From the NCBI GenBank assembly GCA_963576475.1, contig OY754970.1, forward strand, positions 33,021,619 through 33,085,618: a DNA stretch of 64,000 nucleotides. The letters run 5' to 3'. The DNA comes from Molanna angustata (taxonomy: Eukaryota > Arthropoda > Insecta > Trichoptera > Molannidae). Below, piece by piece: positions 1 to 11,229 of this stretch (positions within the stretch are counted from its first letter, which is position 1; each line of letters opens with the position of its first letter). The notes beneath the pieces are model-generated. The model was given only the letters and a program-made list of their open reading frames with translations. It ran no database searches and was not told the DNA's origin. A program made the translations under genes and the position numbers.

Positions 1-464
1 TTTTATTTTGTATATTTTTTATATAGTTGATTTTGACAAAGAATTGATATAATTTTATTTCTAAAATGTATCAGATTTGTGAGATATTCAAATTTATTCA
101 GTCCTGTTATAAAATCGGGCCTGAGGTCCAATATTCATTAATTTTCTTCGTATAAGTTGCTAAATTTTATAAATATTACTTTTAAACAGAATTCAAAATT
201 TCGTTTCTTTTAAAGAAAAAAAAATCTTTGGTCCATTAGGAGGTTCCGAAGCAAAACTGGGTTGACGTAGGATTAAACAAATCGTAAGTAAAACCGAATG
301 TATTATTATCATACTGACTGCGGTGAAAAAATATGGCTTGTGCATTAGAACATTTTACAGTTCTTGGGGAAATTTAGTATTCAAAGGGTCAACAGAGATC
401 GAACGATCTCATAAATACAAGATGGAAAAACCCAAGAGTATTTTATTGTTGACAGATCATTCTT
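1..464. other. AT-rich sequence, nothing recognised
   Basis: No open frame, repeat or RNA signal that I can support. The stretch lies directly left of the foldback element that begins near 465. If the candidate exon at 1438-1584 is real, this would be intron or downstream gene sequence, but I found no matching exon here. Confidence 0.4.
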
Positions 465-1129
465 AAGGGGGAGACTGCTGCCAACGTACATATATTTCAA
501 TTTGATATACTATCATTATTTCTAATCAAATCGTTTTAAAAAAAAATAATTTAGATATTTTGGGTATTAATAAAGAAAAATATACGTTAACTTTTTGATA
601 ATGTTCTGTATACATTATTGTAGAAAAATAATGGCATACCCCGATTTTCAACGCTAATCTTATATTTTTAATAAACTATAAGCCGTAGAGCAATATTTTT
701 TTTAAATATATTGCTATTCATATTTTGTAAAAATATATTGTGACGTTGAATTAATGCTTCAGGTTTAGTAAGGAAACATAAAAAAAACACTTATTTTCCA
801 TTCAGTGCCATTGCGAAATAAAAGTTTTTTTGGTTTATTTACTTGCCCTGATGTATTAAACATTTTTCCAGATATTTTGTTCTTAATTAATTTAAAAAAA
901 TATTTATTGCTCTATACCTCGTAGTTATTTAGAAGTATAAGATAAATGTCAAAAATCGGGTTATGCTTTTTTTTCTACAAGAATACATGTACAGCATAAT
1001 GAAAAGGTACAGGTATATGTTTCTTTATTATTATCCAAACTAATTTTTTTTTTTCAAAACGATTCGTTTTGTAGTAATAATGCAATGTCAAATTGAAAAA
1101 ATATGTACGTTGGCAGCAGTCGCCCCCTT
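465..1129. mobile_element. Foldback-type non-autonomous DNA element with long inverted arms
   Basis: The ends are AAGGGGG at 465 and CCCCCTT at 1129. The left end (GACTGCTGCCAACGTACAT, about 472-490) recurs inverted at about 1104-1122. Homology continues inward on both sides: a T/A-rich tract near 535-556 pairs with 1041-1060, and the segment 638-708 (CCCCGATTTT...GAGCAATATT) pairs with about 885-962 (inverse of AAAAATCGGG). Most of the element is therefore two diverged inverted arms of about 250 bp around a short centre. There is no transposase reading frame. I could not define a clean target-site duplication; the left flank reads TTAA with the first bases of the element. Confidence 0.75.
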
Positions 1130-1437
1130 TACAACAAAAATAAACATGAAATTCGTAATTGTATTCTTTGAAAGGAAACTTGAAAAATAGATTAATATTA
1201 AGAATAAAGAAATAGGATAAAGGATATACCACTAATTATACCTTTACATGTTGCAGGATCGATGTTCTCTTCGTAAGAAGTATAATAAATATATAAGTGG
1301 TTTTCAGTAAATTATTGAGTAGTTATTTAATTTTTAATTGTATGTGTCGCAACAGAGTTAGTTTATTCAAGAAGTAATCTTTAATTAGAAAAATCATTGA
1401 ACTTTAACAAAACATAATTTGAATAAAATAGACTTAC

Positions 1438-1584
1438 ATTGCAGTTCATAAAATCAAATTCCTTTAATGGCGTACTTATCAACAACACTTTTGTCTCAAC
1501 TTTTGATGTTTGCACTTGGATGCCACAAATAATATGTAATACAATAAACACATAATAACATCTTGAAATTTTCACAAATTTCAT
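1438..1584 (-). CDS. Candidate first coding exon with signal peptide (unknown protein)
   Basis: On the minus strand an ATG at 1584-1582 opens a 49-codon frame. It starts MKFVKISRCYYVFIVLHIIC: a short basic start, then a hydrophobic stretch of about 13 residues, then GIQVQT, which looks like a cleavable signal peptide. The frame runs to ...KEFDFMNCN and meets a perfect donor, AAT|GTAAGT, at 1437-1432, in phase 0. Following exons would lie at coordinates below 1381, but none was recognised and the foldback element 465-1129 would sit in the intron. The frame stays open upstream to 1623 without another ATG. The ATG context has T at -3, which is weak. I do not recognise the family. This may be a genuine secreted or membrane protein, or a chance combination of a hydrophobic frame and a donor. 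Confidence 0.35.
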
Positions 1585-1639
1585 AAAACAACAAAAATCA
1601 CACACGTCTTTGTCCCGCCACAATAATCTGATATCGAGC

Positions 1640-2330
1640 CGTTGTAAAGTGAGATTTTTTAATTAAACACTATGAACCAATCACGAACACATTTGTATTG
1701 ATATGTAAACAAGCGTTTATGCCGGTAACTTCATCAGTACTTTTTATTGTTATTTGCAATAATAATTCGATAATTTTCACACCAATGGCTCACCCAGAGC
1801 AAGTACTAGAGACTGGTCCGAGGCGAACTAGAATCATACGATATTGTTACAGACCTTCCTGATATTACAATAACATGGAAGTTTTAATTAGAAAGTATAT
1901 CTACGGCAACATTTTTTCGTGCGGTTTTTGTCTGATGACCGTCCAGATTGATACAAATTCGATGGCTCTTATTGTTTACGGTTGAAGGGAATCCGCTTCG
2001 ATTGAAGGCCCGCGGTAAACTAATCGAGAAACTGTCACAGACGACAAAACGACTGACTTGACCAGACCGCCGGAGTATCTGGCTGCGACTGACAAGAAAT
2101 TGCCCAAGTGTAAATGATATGAGAGAGGTGGTTCTTCGTCAGGTGTTGTGAGGTGTGGAGGTGGAGTGGCATAGCGATTTCTTCATCGACGACGACGTTC
2201 TTTAGACCGATACATTTGCAATGCGAGAGTAAATAGACAAACAAGATATATTAGATCTCGATGAATCAACTTGTAGAATGCAGATAGGCATGGTGACTGC
2301 AGTCGGGTCAGTAGTGGAGGTAAAACTTAA
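1640..2330. other. Less AT-rich segment upstream of the candidate exon
   Basis: Base composition is visibly higher in G+C than in neighbouring DNA, for example 1795-1830 and 2000-2220. No convincing coding frame was found on either strand; the minus frame at 2244-2035 looks random. For a minus-strand gene starting near 1600, this is where promoter and 5' UTR would lie, but no TATA/Inr pair was identified. Confidence 0.3.
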
Positions 2331-2532
2331 TGATATATTATGCATGTATCTTTGACCGCACACGTTCATTTGTCTATTTTTTGTTTAGAGTAAGAACCAA
2401 AAACACTATATTTACCTATCAACGAACAGTGTTTGATGGAACTCCATACCAAATTGGTAAAAAATTATGTTGGTTAAATAAAATAAGTGGTATTATTTTC
2501 CATTGTAATTTAAAGATATTGGAATAATATCG

Positions 2533-2573
2533 GTCATCCAGTGGCCATTTTCCGAAGATGGTCACTGGATGAC
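2533..2573. repeat. Hairpin, 16-bp arms
   Basis: GTCATCCAGTGGCCAT (2533-2548) pairs with ATGGTCACTGGATGAC (2558-2573) with one mismatch and a 9-nt loop. ACCAAATTGGTAAAAAA near 2448 and TTTTTTACCAATTT near 2584 form a second, outer inverted pair, so this may be the core of a small MITE of roughly 2448-2600. Confidence 0.6.
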
Positions 2574-2620
2574 TTCAAAACATTTTTTTTACCAATTTAA
2601 CAAAAAAATGATTATATAGA

Positions 2621-2800
2621 TGGGTCGGTGGCAGAGCGATTAGCGCGCTGGGCTGGTAATCCAGTGGTCGCGAGTTCGAATCCTGCCTCGACCGATTTCG
2701 TTCACCTAAGCACAAGCATTCATTTGCTTATTTTAAGGAACGTAGGAAGATGTATATGTACTTGTTTAACAAGGACATATTCATTTAAAAAAAAAATATT
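2621..2800 (+). mobile_element. tRNA-derived SINE, family A
   Basis: The first ~75 bases have a full tRNA-like layout: a GGTCGGT acceptor side, a GGCAGAGCG..TAGCGC D-arm/A-box, an anticodon arm CTGGG-CTGGTAA-TCCAG (anticodon GGT in this copy), the B-box GAGTTCGAATCC and a closing ACCGA. About 100 bp of unrelated body and an A-run near 2787-2796 follow. A closely similar copy lies inverted at 43040-43211, and diverged copies lie at 24208-24412 and 25455-25560. The anticodon differs between copies, so these are transposed repeats and not tRNA genes. Confidence 0.8.
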
Positions 2801-3066
2801 GTATTGTTTTGTTGTGGTGCATCTCATGACGCGACGCTGAACCTGTTCTAGGGCATTAAAAATTCTATTGAATAAAAAACAATTACAAACCTGAATCAAA
2901 AAACAAAAAAGACATTATTTTTTTAAATAAGTCACAAAAAGTTTTATGTTGTAATTGCTAAAATGCACATTGCAGGATCTTGCAAACAAAAAACTACATA
3001 ATATTGGTATTTTATATTATCCTGTATCGTTATATTATTATTTAAAGGTCAATCAATGTCAGTTAT

Positions 3067-3195
3067 TATATTTTGTATCGCTCCTCGGGTAACTAACAAA
3101 TAATAGGTAATAATTTATTACGTACCTACCCGATAATACCTTGTCACATTCTAGTGACTTACAATATTAATCATCTCACATATAAAAGATTGTGA
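3067..3195 (-). mobile_element. Degraded SINE, family C, tail part
   Basis: GCTCCTCGGGTAACTAAC at about 3080 matches the reverse complement of the 3' part of the SINE at 28078-28275 (GTTAGTTGCCCGAG). It is followed by CTTGTCACATTCTAG, corresponding to the family's GTGGCAACTTG region. The tRNA head is not recognisable. Confidence 0.5.
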
Positions 3196-3264
3196 AATTA
3201 AAGTTTTTGTATTTTCAATATGTATTAGGTAGGTAATGTGTAAGCTTTTGTTATTGCATCAAGA

Positions 3265-3370
3265 ATTTAATATCATCATCATCATCAGTGGCTCCACAGC
3301 CCAGGATGGGCCTTGGCCTCCTCAAGGAATCGTCTCCATTGCACCCTATCCATGGCCTTTTCTCTTCAAT
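3265..3370 (-). mobile_element. LINE 3'-end fragment with (ATC)n tail
   Basis: An ATCATCATCATCATCA run is followed by GTGGCTCCACAGCCCAGGAT and GGGCCTTGGCCTCC. A clearly related piece lies at 35590-35845 in the same orientation, where it continues into a non-LTR reverse transcriptase C-terminus. This copy is 5'-truncated to its last ~100 bp. Confidence 0.55.
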
Positions 3371-4004
3371 TCCGTACACCGACTATCTGAAGGTCCTATC
3401 GAATATTATTATGATGGATTTTGTCATTTTCAAAAACAGCTTTCAGATACTATAGAGGCATATTACGATCATTTTGTATTATATTATGAATGGAAGACGT
3501 TACGCAAAAATGTCTTATTGAATTATTTTTCTGTATATACTTTACTTTTATCAAGGAGTTGCGTGTTTTTGTTGAAATATAGGGCGCACGCACTTTTATT
3601 CATCCTCATTGAAAACAAAAATGCAGAGCCGACTGATACTATACTAAAAAAACGATGTGTCATGTCATTCTCATTGCTACAAATATAATTATGATGCATA
3701 TGTATTAAATATACAAATTAAATATTTGAAAATTGCATATGTAATTGCAATAATTGCCTCGAACTCAATGTATGTCATAGATACTTGGATATATTGGAAG
3801 ACACATGAAAGCAAAATGAACGAAGTAAAAAAGAGATTTGTTAGACAAATTTGTGATTAAAAAAACGTAACAAGATAAAAAAGACCTGAGGATATTAACA
3901 TTTATTCAATCAACAATTTACTATTGATAGAACTCCGTATTATTACTAAAATCAGAGATAAAATATAAAAAATAAGAATTCAAAGTATACGTTCTAATGA
4001 TTTA

Positions 4005-4110
4005 ATCTGACTGTCGACGGGTTTCGATGGTTATTCTGACGACGAGATGTGCCTAGCACGAAACGTTGCACGTTGGTAGACAAATGAAATCAATATAACG
4101 TATACAGAGA
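4005..4110 (+). mobile_element. Penelope-like terminus with hammerhead-like core
   Basis: CTGACGA (4036-4042) is followed by a small hairpin GTGC-CTA-GCAC and then GAAAC (4060-4064). This is the order of conserved elements in a hammerhead ribozyme (CUGANGA, stem II, GAAA). Hammerhead motifs are known in the termini of Penelope-like elements. Here about six extra bases (CGAGAT) separate CTGACGA from the hairpin, so it is at best a degenerate copy. No protein-coding part is attached. Confidence 0.4.
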
Positions 4111-4499
4111 AATTTTATTTATAATATTTTACTAAGCATTATATGAGCATGTGAACTTGCCACTTGTGTTTATATAAATTTATAAACACTAATACTATAA
4201 ACAATGATTATAAGCATTATCGATTGTACGCTACATAAAAATATATGTTTTTGTTGTACCGGAAATTGTGTTCATTTGATTGGATGTTTTGATGACATCA
4301 ATAAACTTGAACTTTTGACAAAATAAGTATATGAATTTAATTTTATAACTTTTGATTTTTTTGCTTTATTTTTTATACACATATTAGCGCTTGCCTTATG
4401 TGACATCATTCCGAATGATTTGTGACGATGAAAAGTATCGCCTTATCGGTATATAATTAAATCGAACTTTTTTAAAAATGAAAATATATTTTGCTGTTT

Positions 4500-5098
4500 G
4501 TATGATTGTGAATGAGACTAATAAATTCATTCGTTGTGTCTCGGCTTGATTACTGCAACGGCATTTATGCTGGATTGCCGAAGTATCAGCTCGATAGACT
4601 ACAGATGGTATTTAACACAGCGGCAAGACATATTTTCGGTGCAGAAAAACGATGTCACATAACTCCACTACTAAACGAATTATACTGGTTGAAGTGTCCA
4701 GAGCGAATTGATTACAAAGTTTGTTTGACAGTATATTATGCTTTGAACAACCTGGCACCAAAATACATACAAGAGCTGTGTCAGAGAAGAGATCTCTCTG
4801 GGAGGCATCTCACACTCAGGTCGTCTGGATCACATAGTAACGATTCCTTAAAGGAGTTGGACAGAGTCAACAAAGCGGCTTACTATGACCGATGCTTTAG
4901 TGTGAGTGGTCCTATTAAGTGGAATTCACTGCCTCTAGATGTCCGCAGTGCTCAAAGCAAGAGCACTTTCACTAAAGGATTAAAAACGGCTTTGTTTCAG
5001 AGAGCAACACAACATTAAACTATCAGCGCCCTTGGTATGATCTCGAATCATTAAACGGCGCTATACAAATGACTTATTATTATTATTATTATTATTGT
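4500..5098 (+). pseudogene. Non-LTR retrotransposon 3' end (RT C-terminal part, CR1/L2-like)
   Basis: The open frame 4512-5018 carries hallmarks of the C-terminal region of CR1/L2-type reverse transcriptases: VSRLDYCNGIYAGLP (residues ~9-23), LDRLQMVFNTAARHI, ITPLLNELYWLKCPERIDYKV, then VSGPIKWNSLPLDVRS near the end. It stops at 5018. A short 3' UTR with GGCGCTATACAAATGAC and a (TTA)n/(ATT)n tail at about 5077-5098 follows; this is the usual end of such elements. The catalytic RT core and endonuclease are absent, so this is a 5'-truncated, dead copy. A related minus-strand copy with a similar GCGCC motif and TTA tail is at 46480-46860. Confidence 0.85.
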
Positions 5099-5576
5099 CC
5101 TTGGATTGGTGTTCCCTATTACTTGCTAGGTTAAAATGCAATTTAAAAATTAATTAATAAGTCTTATGTGTCTAGTATGACCAATGTAAAAAAATGGCCT
5201 ATTTCATATATTTTTTATTGTCGAAAATAATAAATAGTGAACGTTTATAAAAAGAATATCAGTGAAAGAAAAAATTAAAATCTTCATAAATATAAATCCC
5301 CCAATAAATATAAATAAATATATTTATAAACAATTGATTTCAACGATTACTAGACACGCCGTGTCTAGAAAGGTATGGGGAAGAATCGATAACCATAGAA
5401 AAAAGCGAATAATTAAGTCATTATTCGGGAAGGATACAAACCTCGCGTTTTTCGCGCGGAGTATATTTCAAAATTTTTGTCATAAAAATTCTCATTTTAT
5501 TACAAAATTAATTTATTAGCCTAAATCGATTCCAAATATTTTCATAAATATTCAAGAAATGTGTAGCTACCCAATT

Positions 5577-5628
5577 ATTGTGATATCCTATGAATTGTGA
5601 TTTGTGATAATTCATAGGATATCACAAT
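5577..5628. repeat. Perfect 20-bp-arm hairpin
   Basis: ATTGTGATATCCTATGAATT (5577-5596) and its exact reverse complement (5609-5628) enclose a 12-nt loop. No coding context; possibly the remnant of a foldback or MITE. Confidence 0.75.
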
Positions 5629-5969
5629 TTCGAAACATTTCACATTGCGCATACTAGACCCCTTACTGTATGAGAATATTCACATATCGTTAAACTTTTT
5701 CAATGAAAGAATCAAAAGTATCCTTGAAAAATATTTATTCAACTATTTTATATGACAAGTTTAATGTCTGCGTCAGTATTTTAAATGCATCACGGCTAAG
5801 GTCACTTCATTATTAGATATACTAAGACAAAGTTCAAGGAAAAATTCAGATGCAGTTTGGTTAAGCAATTTCGTTGCACTATGTACCTATGTGCCTATAT
5901 GCAAATAATGTGAGTTCAAAAACTGTAATAAAATACCATTACCAAAATTTCTTAGGCTATAATATAGCT

Positions 5970-6262
5970 GTGAGGCACCGGCTTAGAATAGTGCTTCCAC
6001 TCTTTTCTATTACTGTTTTCGAGTGTCCCGTAAGAGCCGGGTAATCGAAAATACAACAGGCAACAATAACATCTGACATAGTTCAGCAATGAGGTTCACC
6101 ACCCATTCTGAATGTAGTGTCTTTTTAGGTGAGACGAGACTGGTGTGTGGGTATACACATATGTGTTGTGCTTCCTTTTATAAGGCAATGCACACCCACA
6201 CACCTTTCGCTGGTTACCCCACATTGTGGGATATGCCGTGATGGTATGAATGAATGAATGAA
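5970..6262 (+). mobile_element. Short interspersed repeat with RTE-like 3' tail
   Basis: The sequence shares long blocks with 55882-56115: GGCACCG..TAGAATA at the start, then CTTTTCTATT, then GTGTCCCGTAAGAGCCGGGT. It ends TGATGGTATGAATGAATGAATGAA. The ending resembles the 3' end of the RTE-like LINE at 47467-48768 (GGGATATGGCGTGATGGTAT then TGTATG), so this looks like a non-autonomous or 5'-truncated partner of that LINE. Confidence 0.6.
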
Positions 6263-6429
6263 TAATATAACATTAACATATCAACTTTAGTACCAATAAT
6301 TGATAGGTTATGAACAAAGTAACAAATTTATTATATACGTATGTTAATATGTATGTAGGTACCTACCTAATACTGTAGAGAGTAATTTATTACCAAATAA
6401 AATTAAGTAAATAATTCTTCAACTCTTCA

Positions 6430-6615
6430 AATCTTTGAACCATACATTTAACATCTTCTTCGTCCTACCCATTATGTGAGGTCGGCCCTTGTCGTCCTCA
6501 TTCACCAAGTCTTTCTCTCCCGTGCGTCTCCTTCGAGTAAGTCTGCATCCCGCAACTCTCTTCTGATGGTGGAGTGCCACGTATTCTGCTTATCATATTG
6601 TCCTTTTGTCGCCTT
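6430..6615 (-). mobile_element. Degraded GC-richer fragment, probably LINE-derived
   Basis: CTTCTTCGTCCTACCCATTA begins a segment with distinctly higher G+C than its surroundings and no intact frame on either strand. It resembles the antisense 3' ends of other LINE fragments in this window (compare 12111-12240) but could not be matched to a specific protein motif. Confidence 0.3.
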
Positions 6616-8240
6616 ACGACTATAAATTTAACTAATTTTTAACAAAGATTGGATGGTGAATTCGTGATTATGTATTTTGAAAACCATTTATGTATTTATA
6701 TAATGACATAATAATCGGTTCACATTATCATCTTTGAGTTGGGGCAAATGTTGAACTTTCTGGTATTAATATTATGTGTAGGTATAATAAATGGACTGTA
6801 TAAAAACAATCTCACCGATGCTTCTTTTTCTGGTTCACATTGAATGTTTTCCTTTGTATCTACACATTAGTCTAAAGTAATCAATATAATATATCAACGT
6901 ACAATGGAGTTCTATCAAGAATTGTCGATCGACAAACTAAACTTAGTACAATATAATATATATTCACACGCGGCGATATTCAGAATTGTACTGAACTCGT
7001 ACCCTTGTCATTTCCCATTTTTATTGTTTCATAAAAATCTTACAAATCTTACACTTTAACATTTTAAAATGTAATAATTTCCGAACACATCGGTGACGGA
7101 AAAGACAAGGAAAGGAGACATGGAAACATGCTTCTACAAATATAATAATATGTTTTATTCAAAAACTGCGTTCAATATGGAAATTGTAAAAAATAATATT
7201 TTATTTGCTACAATATTAACATACTTAAATATATTCTCGTCTAGTGAGGAAATAATTTCTAAATAGGAATAATTGTATGTATACCTATATGTAATATGTT
7301 TATTATGTCTTTTTTTATATAGTTACTTTTTTGTTATTGTAATAATATGTAAAAATAATGGAAAATAAATCATTTTATTTCATTTAATTCAAATAAGTAT
7401 GTAATATATCAAATTACATGAAAATGAAATCATTATTTATTTGATCATTTACGGCATAAATTGCCTTTTACAAACAAAAACACATTTTGAATTAAAATCA
7501 CAGAAAAATAAACTTAGTAAAAAATGTAAAACCTCTATGTGTACATAATAAAACAAAATCATCAATAAAAAAAGAACTCATTTGAAGTGAGATATAGGAG
7601 GAGTTTCTGAGTTGCGGTTGGATTCATCTAATGAAACATAAATAAGACCATTCCAGATGAATTTACGTAGCTCCAGACGATCTAATATTAGTTCTATAAT
7701 ATATTCAATGAATCAATAATGAAGGCGATTCAACGAACGCTTTATTAAAGAGTGTCTCCACTTGTGCCCAATTGAAACACAATTATAATCATTTCTACTG
7801 CAACACACCGATATAATGCGCAATGAAGCGCACCCAAACACATATTGTACGTAGGTACATGTATTGGGATGGATACATCTCAGCAGAGACGCATATTAAG
7901 TACCTAGGTTATGTAGGAAACACATACCATATATTTTTTATTTATTTTAACTGAAACACAACACTTGTATATACAATAGAAAAAAAACTTATGTACCTAA
8001 TCATTTGGTTCCTCTACAGTTTTTTTTTTTCAATAAAAACATACCGAAATTATACCTAAATAGGCTAGCCCTAGTGAGGTCGACAATTATATATCACTAT
8101 GTATTATGTAACCTGTAAAAATAATTAAATTCACAAATAGATAAATAATACACATTAAATATAAACACATATTATGTACCTTTTACGTTATTTTGTTACT
8201 TTAAAAAAAATAGTGCAAATCATTCATAAGTCGACACAAT
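6616..8240. other. AT-rich intergenic DNA, nothing recognised
   Basis: Apart from scattered GTAGGTAC/GTACCTA words and A/T homopolymers, I see no frame, tandem repeat or mobile-element end that I can support. Confidence 0.4.
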
Positions 8241-8241
8241 T

Positions 8242-8378
8242 AGTAAGGCCGTGGCACAATTAGTAAACCGTATAGCTTATGTGCGGGCGTCCTGGGTTCG
8301 ATTCCCAGCAGAGGAGAAATTGATTTAAATTCATTTCTCTTGCAAGTATTGTTTCTTTGGAGTGGAAACACTGGTTAG
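8242..8378 (+). mobile_element. tRNA-derived SINE, family B (truncated)
   Basis: The head is GGCCGTGGCACAATTAGTAA with the B-box CTGGGTTCGATTCCCAGC. The body has TTTAAATTCATTTCTC, and the conserved 3' segment TTGGAGTGGAAACACTGGTTAG follows. Other copies: 11005-11165, 34155-34275, 45788-45965 (all minus) and 60830-60990 (plus). The tail degenerates into two copies of a GAAATTGACATGTGGTAA unit at 8386-8424, just before a LINE fragment. Confidence 0.75.
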
Positions 8379-8424
8379 TCGAATGAAATTGACATGTGGT
8401 AATAAACTGAAATTGACATGTGGT

Positions 8425-9095
8425 AAAGTTATGAATGCTAGGGAGCTTTACATTTTGAAAGCACTGTGTAAATTTTACAGCTGCATTGATTTGGCACAGA
8501 GAACTCAGCAGGTGCGTTTCACTAGACTGGGAGCTTCTCTAAATTATCAGCCGATAATTGTTAAATCAACATTTGGACAGAGAAATTATTTTTATCATGC
8601 ACCATTACTGTTTAACTTCCTTCCAAATAATATAAAAGCATTGAAAACGCTTGCTTTGTTCAAGAGCAATGTCAAGCAGCACATTTTAATTAAAACCTCT
8701 CCCATCAATTCATTTTTATTTTAATATTTTTATTTTTTTGGTAGCCTTTGAAGTATATGGTCACCCTATACATGTCATGTTCTTTTGTGTTAGTTGTCTG
8801 TGTGTTGGGTGCATAGATATTATTGTCACAGTTATCTTCCTTGTGCCCAACTGCAGACAACATTGTAACATAGTATTTGTTAAAAAAATATTTTTTTTGA
8901 CTTAGTGTTTGTTAATGTTTTTGTTTGTTTTGTTATTCAATATTCAAAAATTATAATATTGTTCTTATTTCACTCGTTGTTGTAAAGTCGCTCATCTCGA
9001 TACAGGTTCAACCCTAGTGAGATGATTGACTGTAATGTTTTTTATGTTCCATTATAATTGTTGACAAAAAATAAATAAATAAATAAATAAAATAA
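8425..9095 (+). pseudogene. Non-LTR retrotransposon 3' end with (AATA)n tail
   Basis: The frame ending at 8724 reads LYILKALCKFYSCIDLAQRT...FTRLGASLNYQPIIVKSTFGQRNYFYHAPLLFNFLP and resembles the extreme C-terminus of CR1/jockey-type reverse transcriptases (the ..GRRSFSYRGPLLWNSLP-type ending). The 3' UTR contains a hairpin: GTTGTCTGTGTGTTGGG near 8798 pairs with CCCAACTGCAGACAAC near 8847. The element ends in AAATAAATAAATAAATAAA at 9068-9091. The start of the frame at 8362 is actually SINE sequence, so the apparent 120-codon frame is a chimera. Confidence 0.7.
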
Positions 9096-10430
9096 AAACT
9101 CGCCACTTGCGCATGGTGCAAGTAAGTGTTTATTTGTCGAGCTTTGCGACTATTATGTCACGCAGGACGCAGGCAGTTTAGTCATACTTTAAAATATTTC
9201 TCGCTTTGTGGTTTCAAATAATCAAAAGTGATTTTAAAATGTCGCACAAAGTTAACTCCGATACCAAATACTTACTACATAGTTGTAATAACATAACTTC
9301 GGATAATAACTTCACGTTTTTTCATGAATTTTTTTATGTGTGTTCAGCGATAACTTTTGTCAATGTTGTTGTCCGATTTTGAAGATTATTTTTTGATTAG
9401 AAAGATTTTCCGATTGGTTCCATTTCATTATGTCAAGATCTGAAATGACGAAATCATAAAAAAACACAAAATCAGCGATAATTCTTTACCACGTCGTCTG
9501 AATTCGGTGATTCATTTTCATTAGAAAGGGATTACTTCTGGGGTGGTTCCATCTGAACTAACCCAAAAGATTTGATGATGGGAATCATGAGAAATTGTAA
9601 AACTTATCAAATTTCGCATTATTGTATATGCGAATTGTATGAAAGATAATATTACTTACCTACTACATAGCCATAAGCAGAAAGAACCCAACGTCACATT
9701 TTTTATCTTATCATAAATACTTTCATTTTGAAGTAGATTTTTATATATGAAAGATTATCTTATAGTATGTAGGCTGTCATAGTATGTTGCATTGGTTAAT
9801 TTTTTTGTATATAAAACGAGGAGTATATCTGGAACGACGGGTTGAAACATATTAGTTTGGATGCATCCATTGCTTGACCATCATGTTGTTTACGTATCCA
9901 CATCATACATTCCTTACGCTTATAAAATAACCAAAAAAAAATATTTCCTTTCCGCATACTTACTTATGACATATTTACTATGCCGGGTTTCCACAACGGA
10001 CACTTTTAATAAAAAGAAGTCTGTTTTAATAAAAACTTGAATTCCTTTTGACTTGTTTTCGAGATTTTTTTTCTAAAAAACAATTTTTTAATTTATTTAC
10101 ATAACATGTAATTTTTGATGAGAATAAGTTTTGTTATTGTATCTTATTTTGTCCGTTTGGTGGAAGCCGGCATTACAAATTAATGAAACAATTATTATTT
10201 TATGTAAACATGTCATAATTGGTTTCAACATTTGTGTCAACCTAAGCAATGTTGATTTATGTAGGTCATTTTGTTATTATAATTATAATCGCTGGATTTG
10301 AATAATATTTATTTTGCAATATTGATGTTCTTGTCACACAAAAACAATACCCCAATTTTAATCTATGGTATCTATTATGTCCATAATTTTATCAACAATT
10401 TTCAAGGTTGTTTAGAATAAAGATGAATGA
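9096..10430. other. AT-rich DNA, nothing recognised
   Basis: No supported coding frame or repeat. The stretch from 9100 to 9600 is slightly less AT-rich but has stops in all frames. Confidence 0.4.
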
Positions 10431-10439
10431 ATAAAATTT

Positions 10440-10700
10440 AATGCACGAACTAATGATTTTTTATGAAACGATTGAATTTTTATGAAACGTTGGAATGGTT
10501 GAAATGATACGGTTGAAACTGATTAATTGAACAAAATGAATAATATAGTTGAAATGGATGAATCAAATTAAACGAATGATGAATTGGAATTGGGTAATTG
10601 AATGATCGGTTGAAATGGATGAATTAAATGAAACGATACGATTAAAATGGATGAAGTAGGTAAATGAAACGATACGATTGAAAAGGGTGAATTGAATAGT
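10440..10700 (+). repeat. Degenerate minisatellite, GAAATGGATGAATTAAATGAAACGATA-type units
   Basis: Imperfect, interleaved copies of GGTTGAAATGGATGAAT and ATGAAACGATACGATTG recur about every 30-60 bases between 10440 and 10700. Period and order are irregular, as expected for an old, decaying tandem array. Confidence 0.55.
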
Positions 10701-11004
10701 CGATATATATTTATGACATAATCACATAATTCTTTTCTACTTTCTTAAAAAAGTGAAAAAAATATATAAATAGCAATTTTTATTTTTTATTACAATATTT
10801 TACATTTTTCCGGTGCTTATTCTGCTGCGTCATTTCTGTGTAATACATATTGCGAAAAATCAGGAGTAAAAAACGTAACAAAAAACGAAACCAATTAAAA
10901 CATTCTGTAAAATTACGTAAATTATTTATCTGCATAATATAATTTTACTACACGAAAAAAATGTGAACATTTCCTTTGTTTTTATCATATATATTTTTAT
11001 AGAT

Positions 11005-11165
11005 TTTTGCCAAATGGCAATTTGTTCCAACAAACCAGTATTTCCAGGCCAGAGATGTAAGATATTTGTAAGAGAAATGAATTTAAATAAATTTCTCCTA
11101 TGTGAGGAATCGAGCCCAGGTCTCCTCTATCGGCGTTTCACACGTTTTTCTCTACAGGTGACGTC
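11005..11165 (-). mobile_element. tRNA-derived SINE, family B
   Basis: Reading on the minus strand: a B-box region (CTGGGCTCGATTCC at ~11108-11121), AAATTTATTTAAATTC, TCTGGCCTGGAAATACTGGT, then GGAACAAATTGCCATTTGGC at the 3' end. The order is the same as in the copies at 45788-45965 and 60830-60990. Confidence 0.65.
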
Positions 11166-11229
11166 ACCCACATTCTTTCGCTTGGCGAGCTCTAGCAACA
11201 TACATACTAATATTGATCAATTTGATGGT

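Noticed and set aside
2621..2700. A tRNA gene (anticodon GGT)
   Set aside because: The same tRNA-like head with the same non-tRNA body occurs at 43040, 24208 and 25455 with different anticodons, so it is a SINE.
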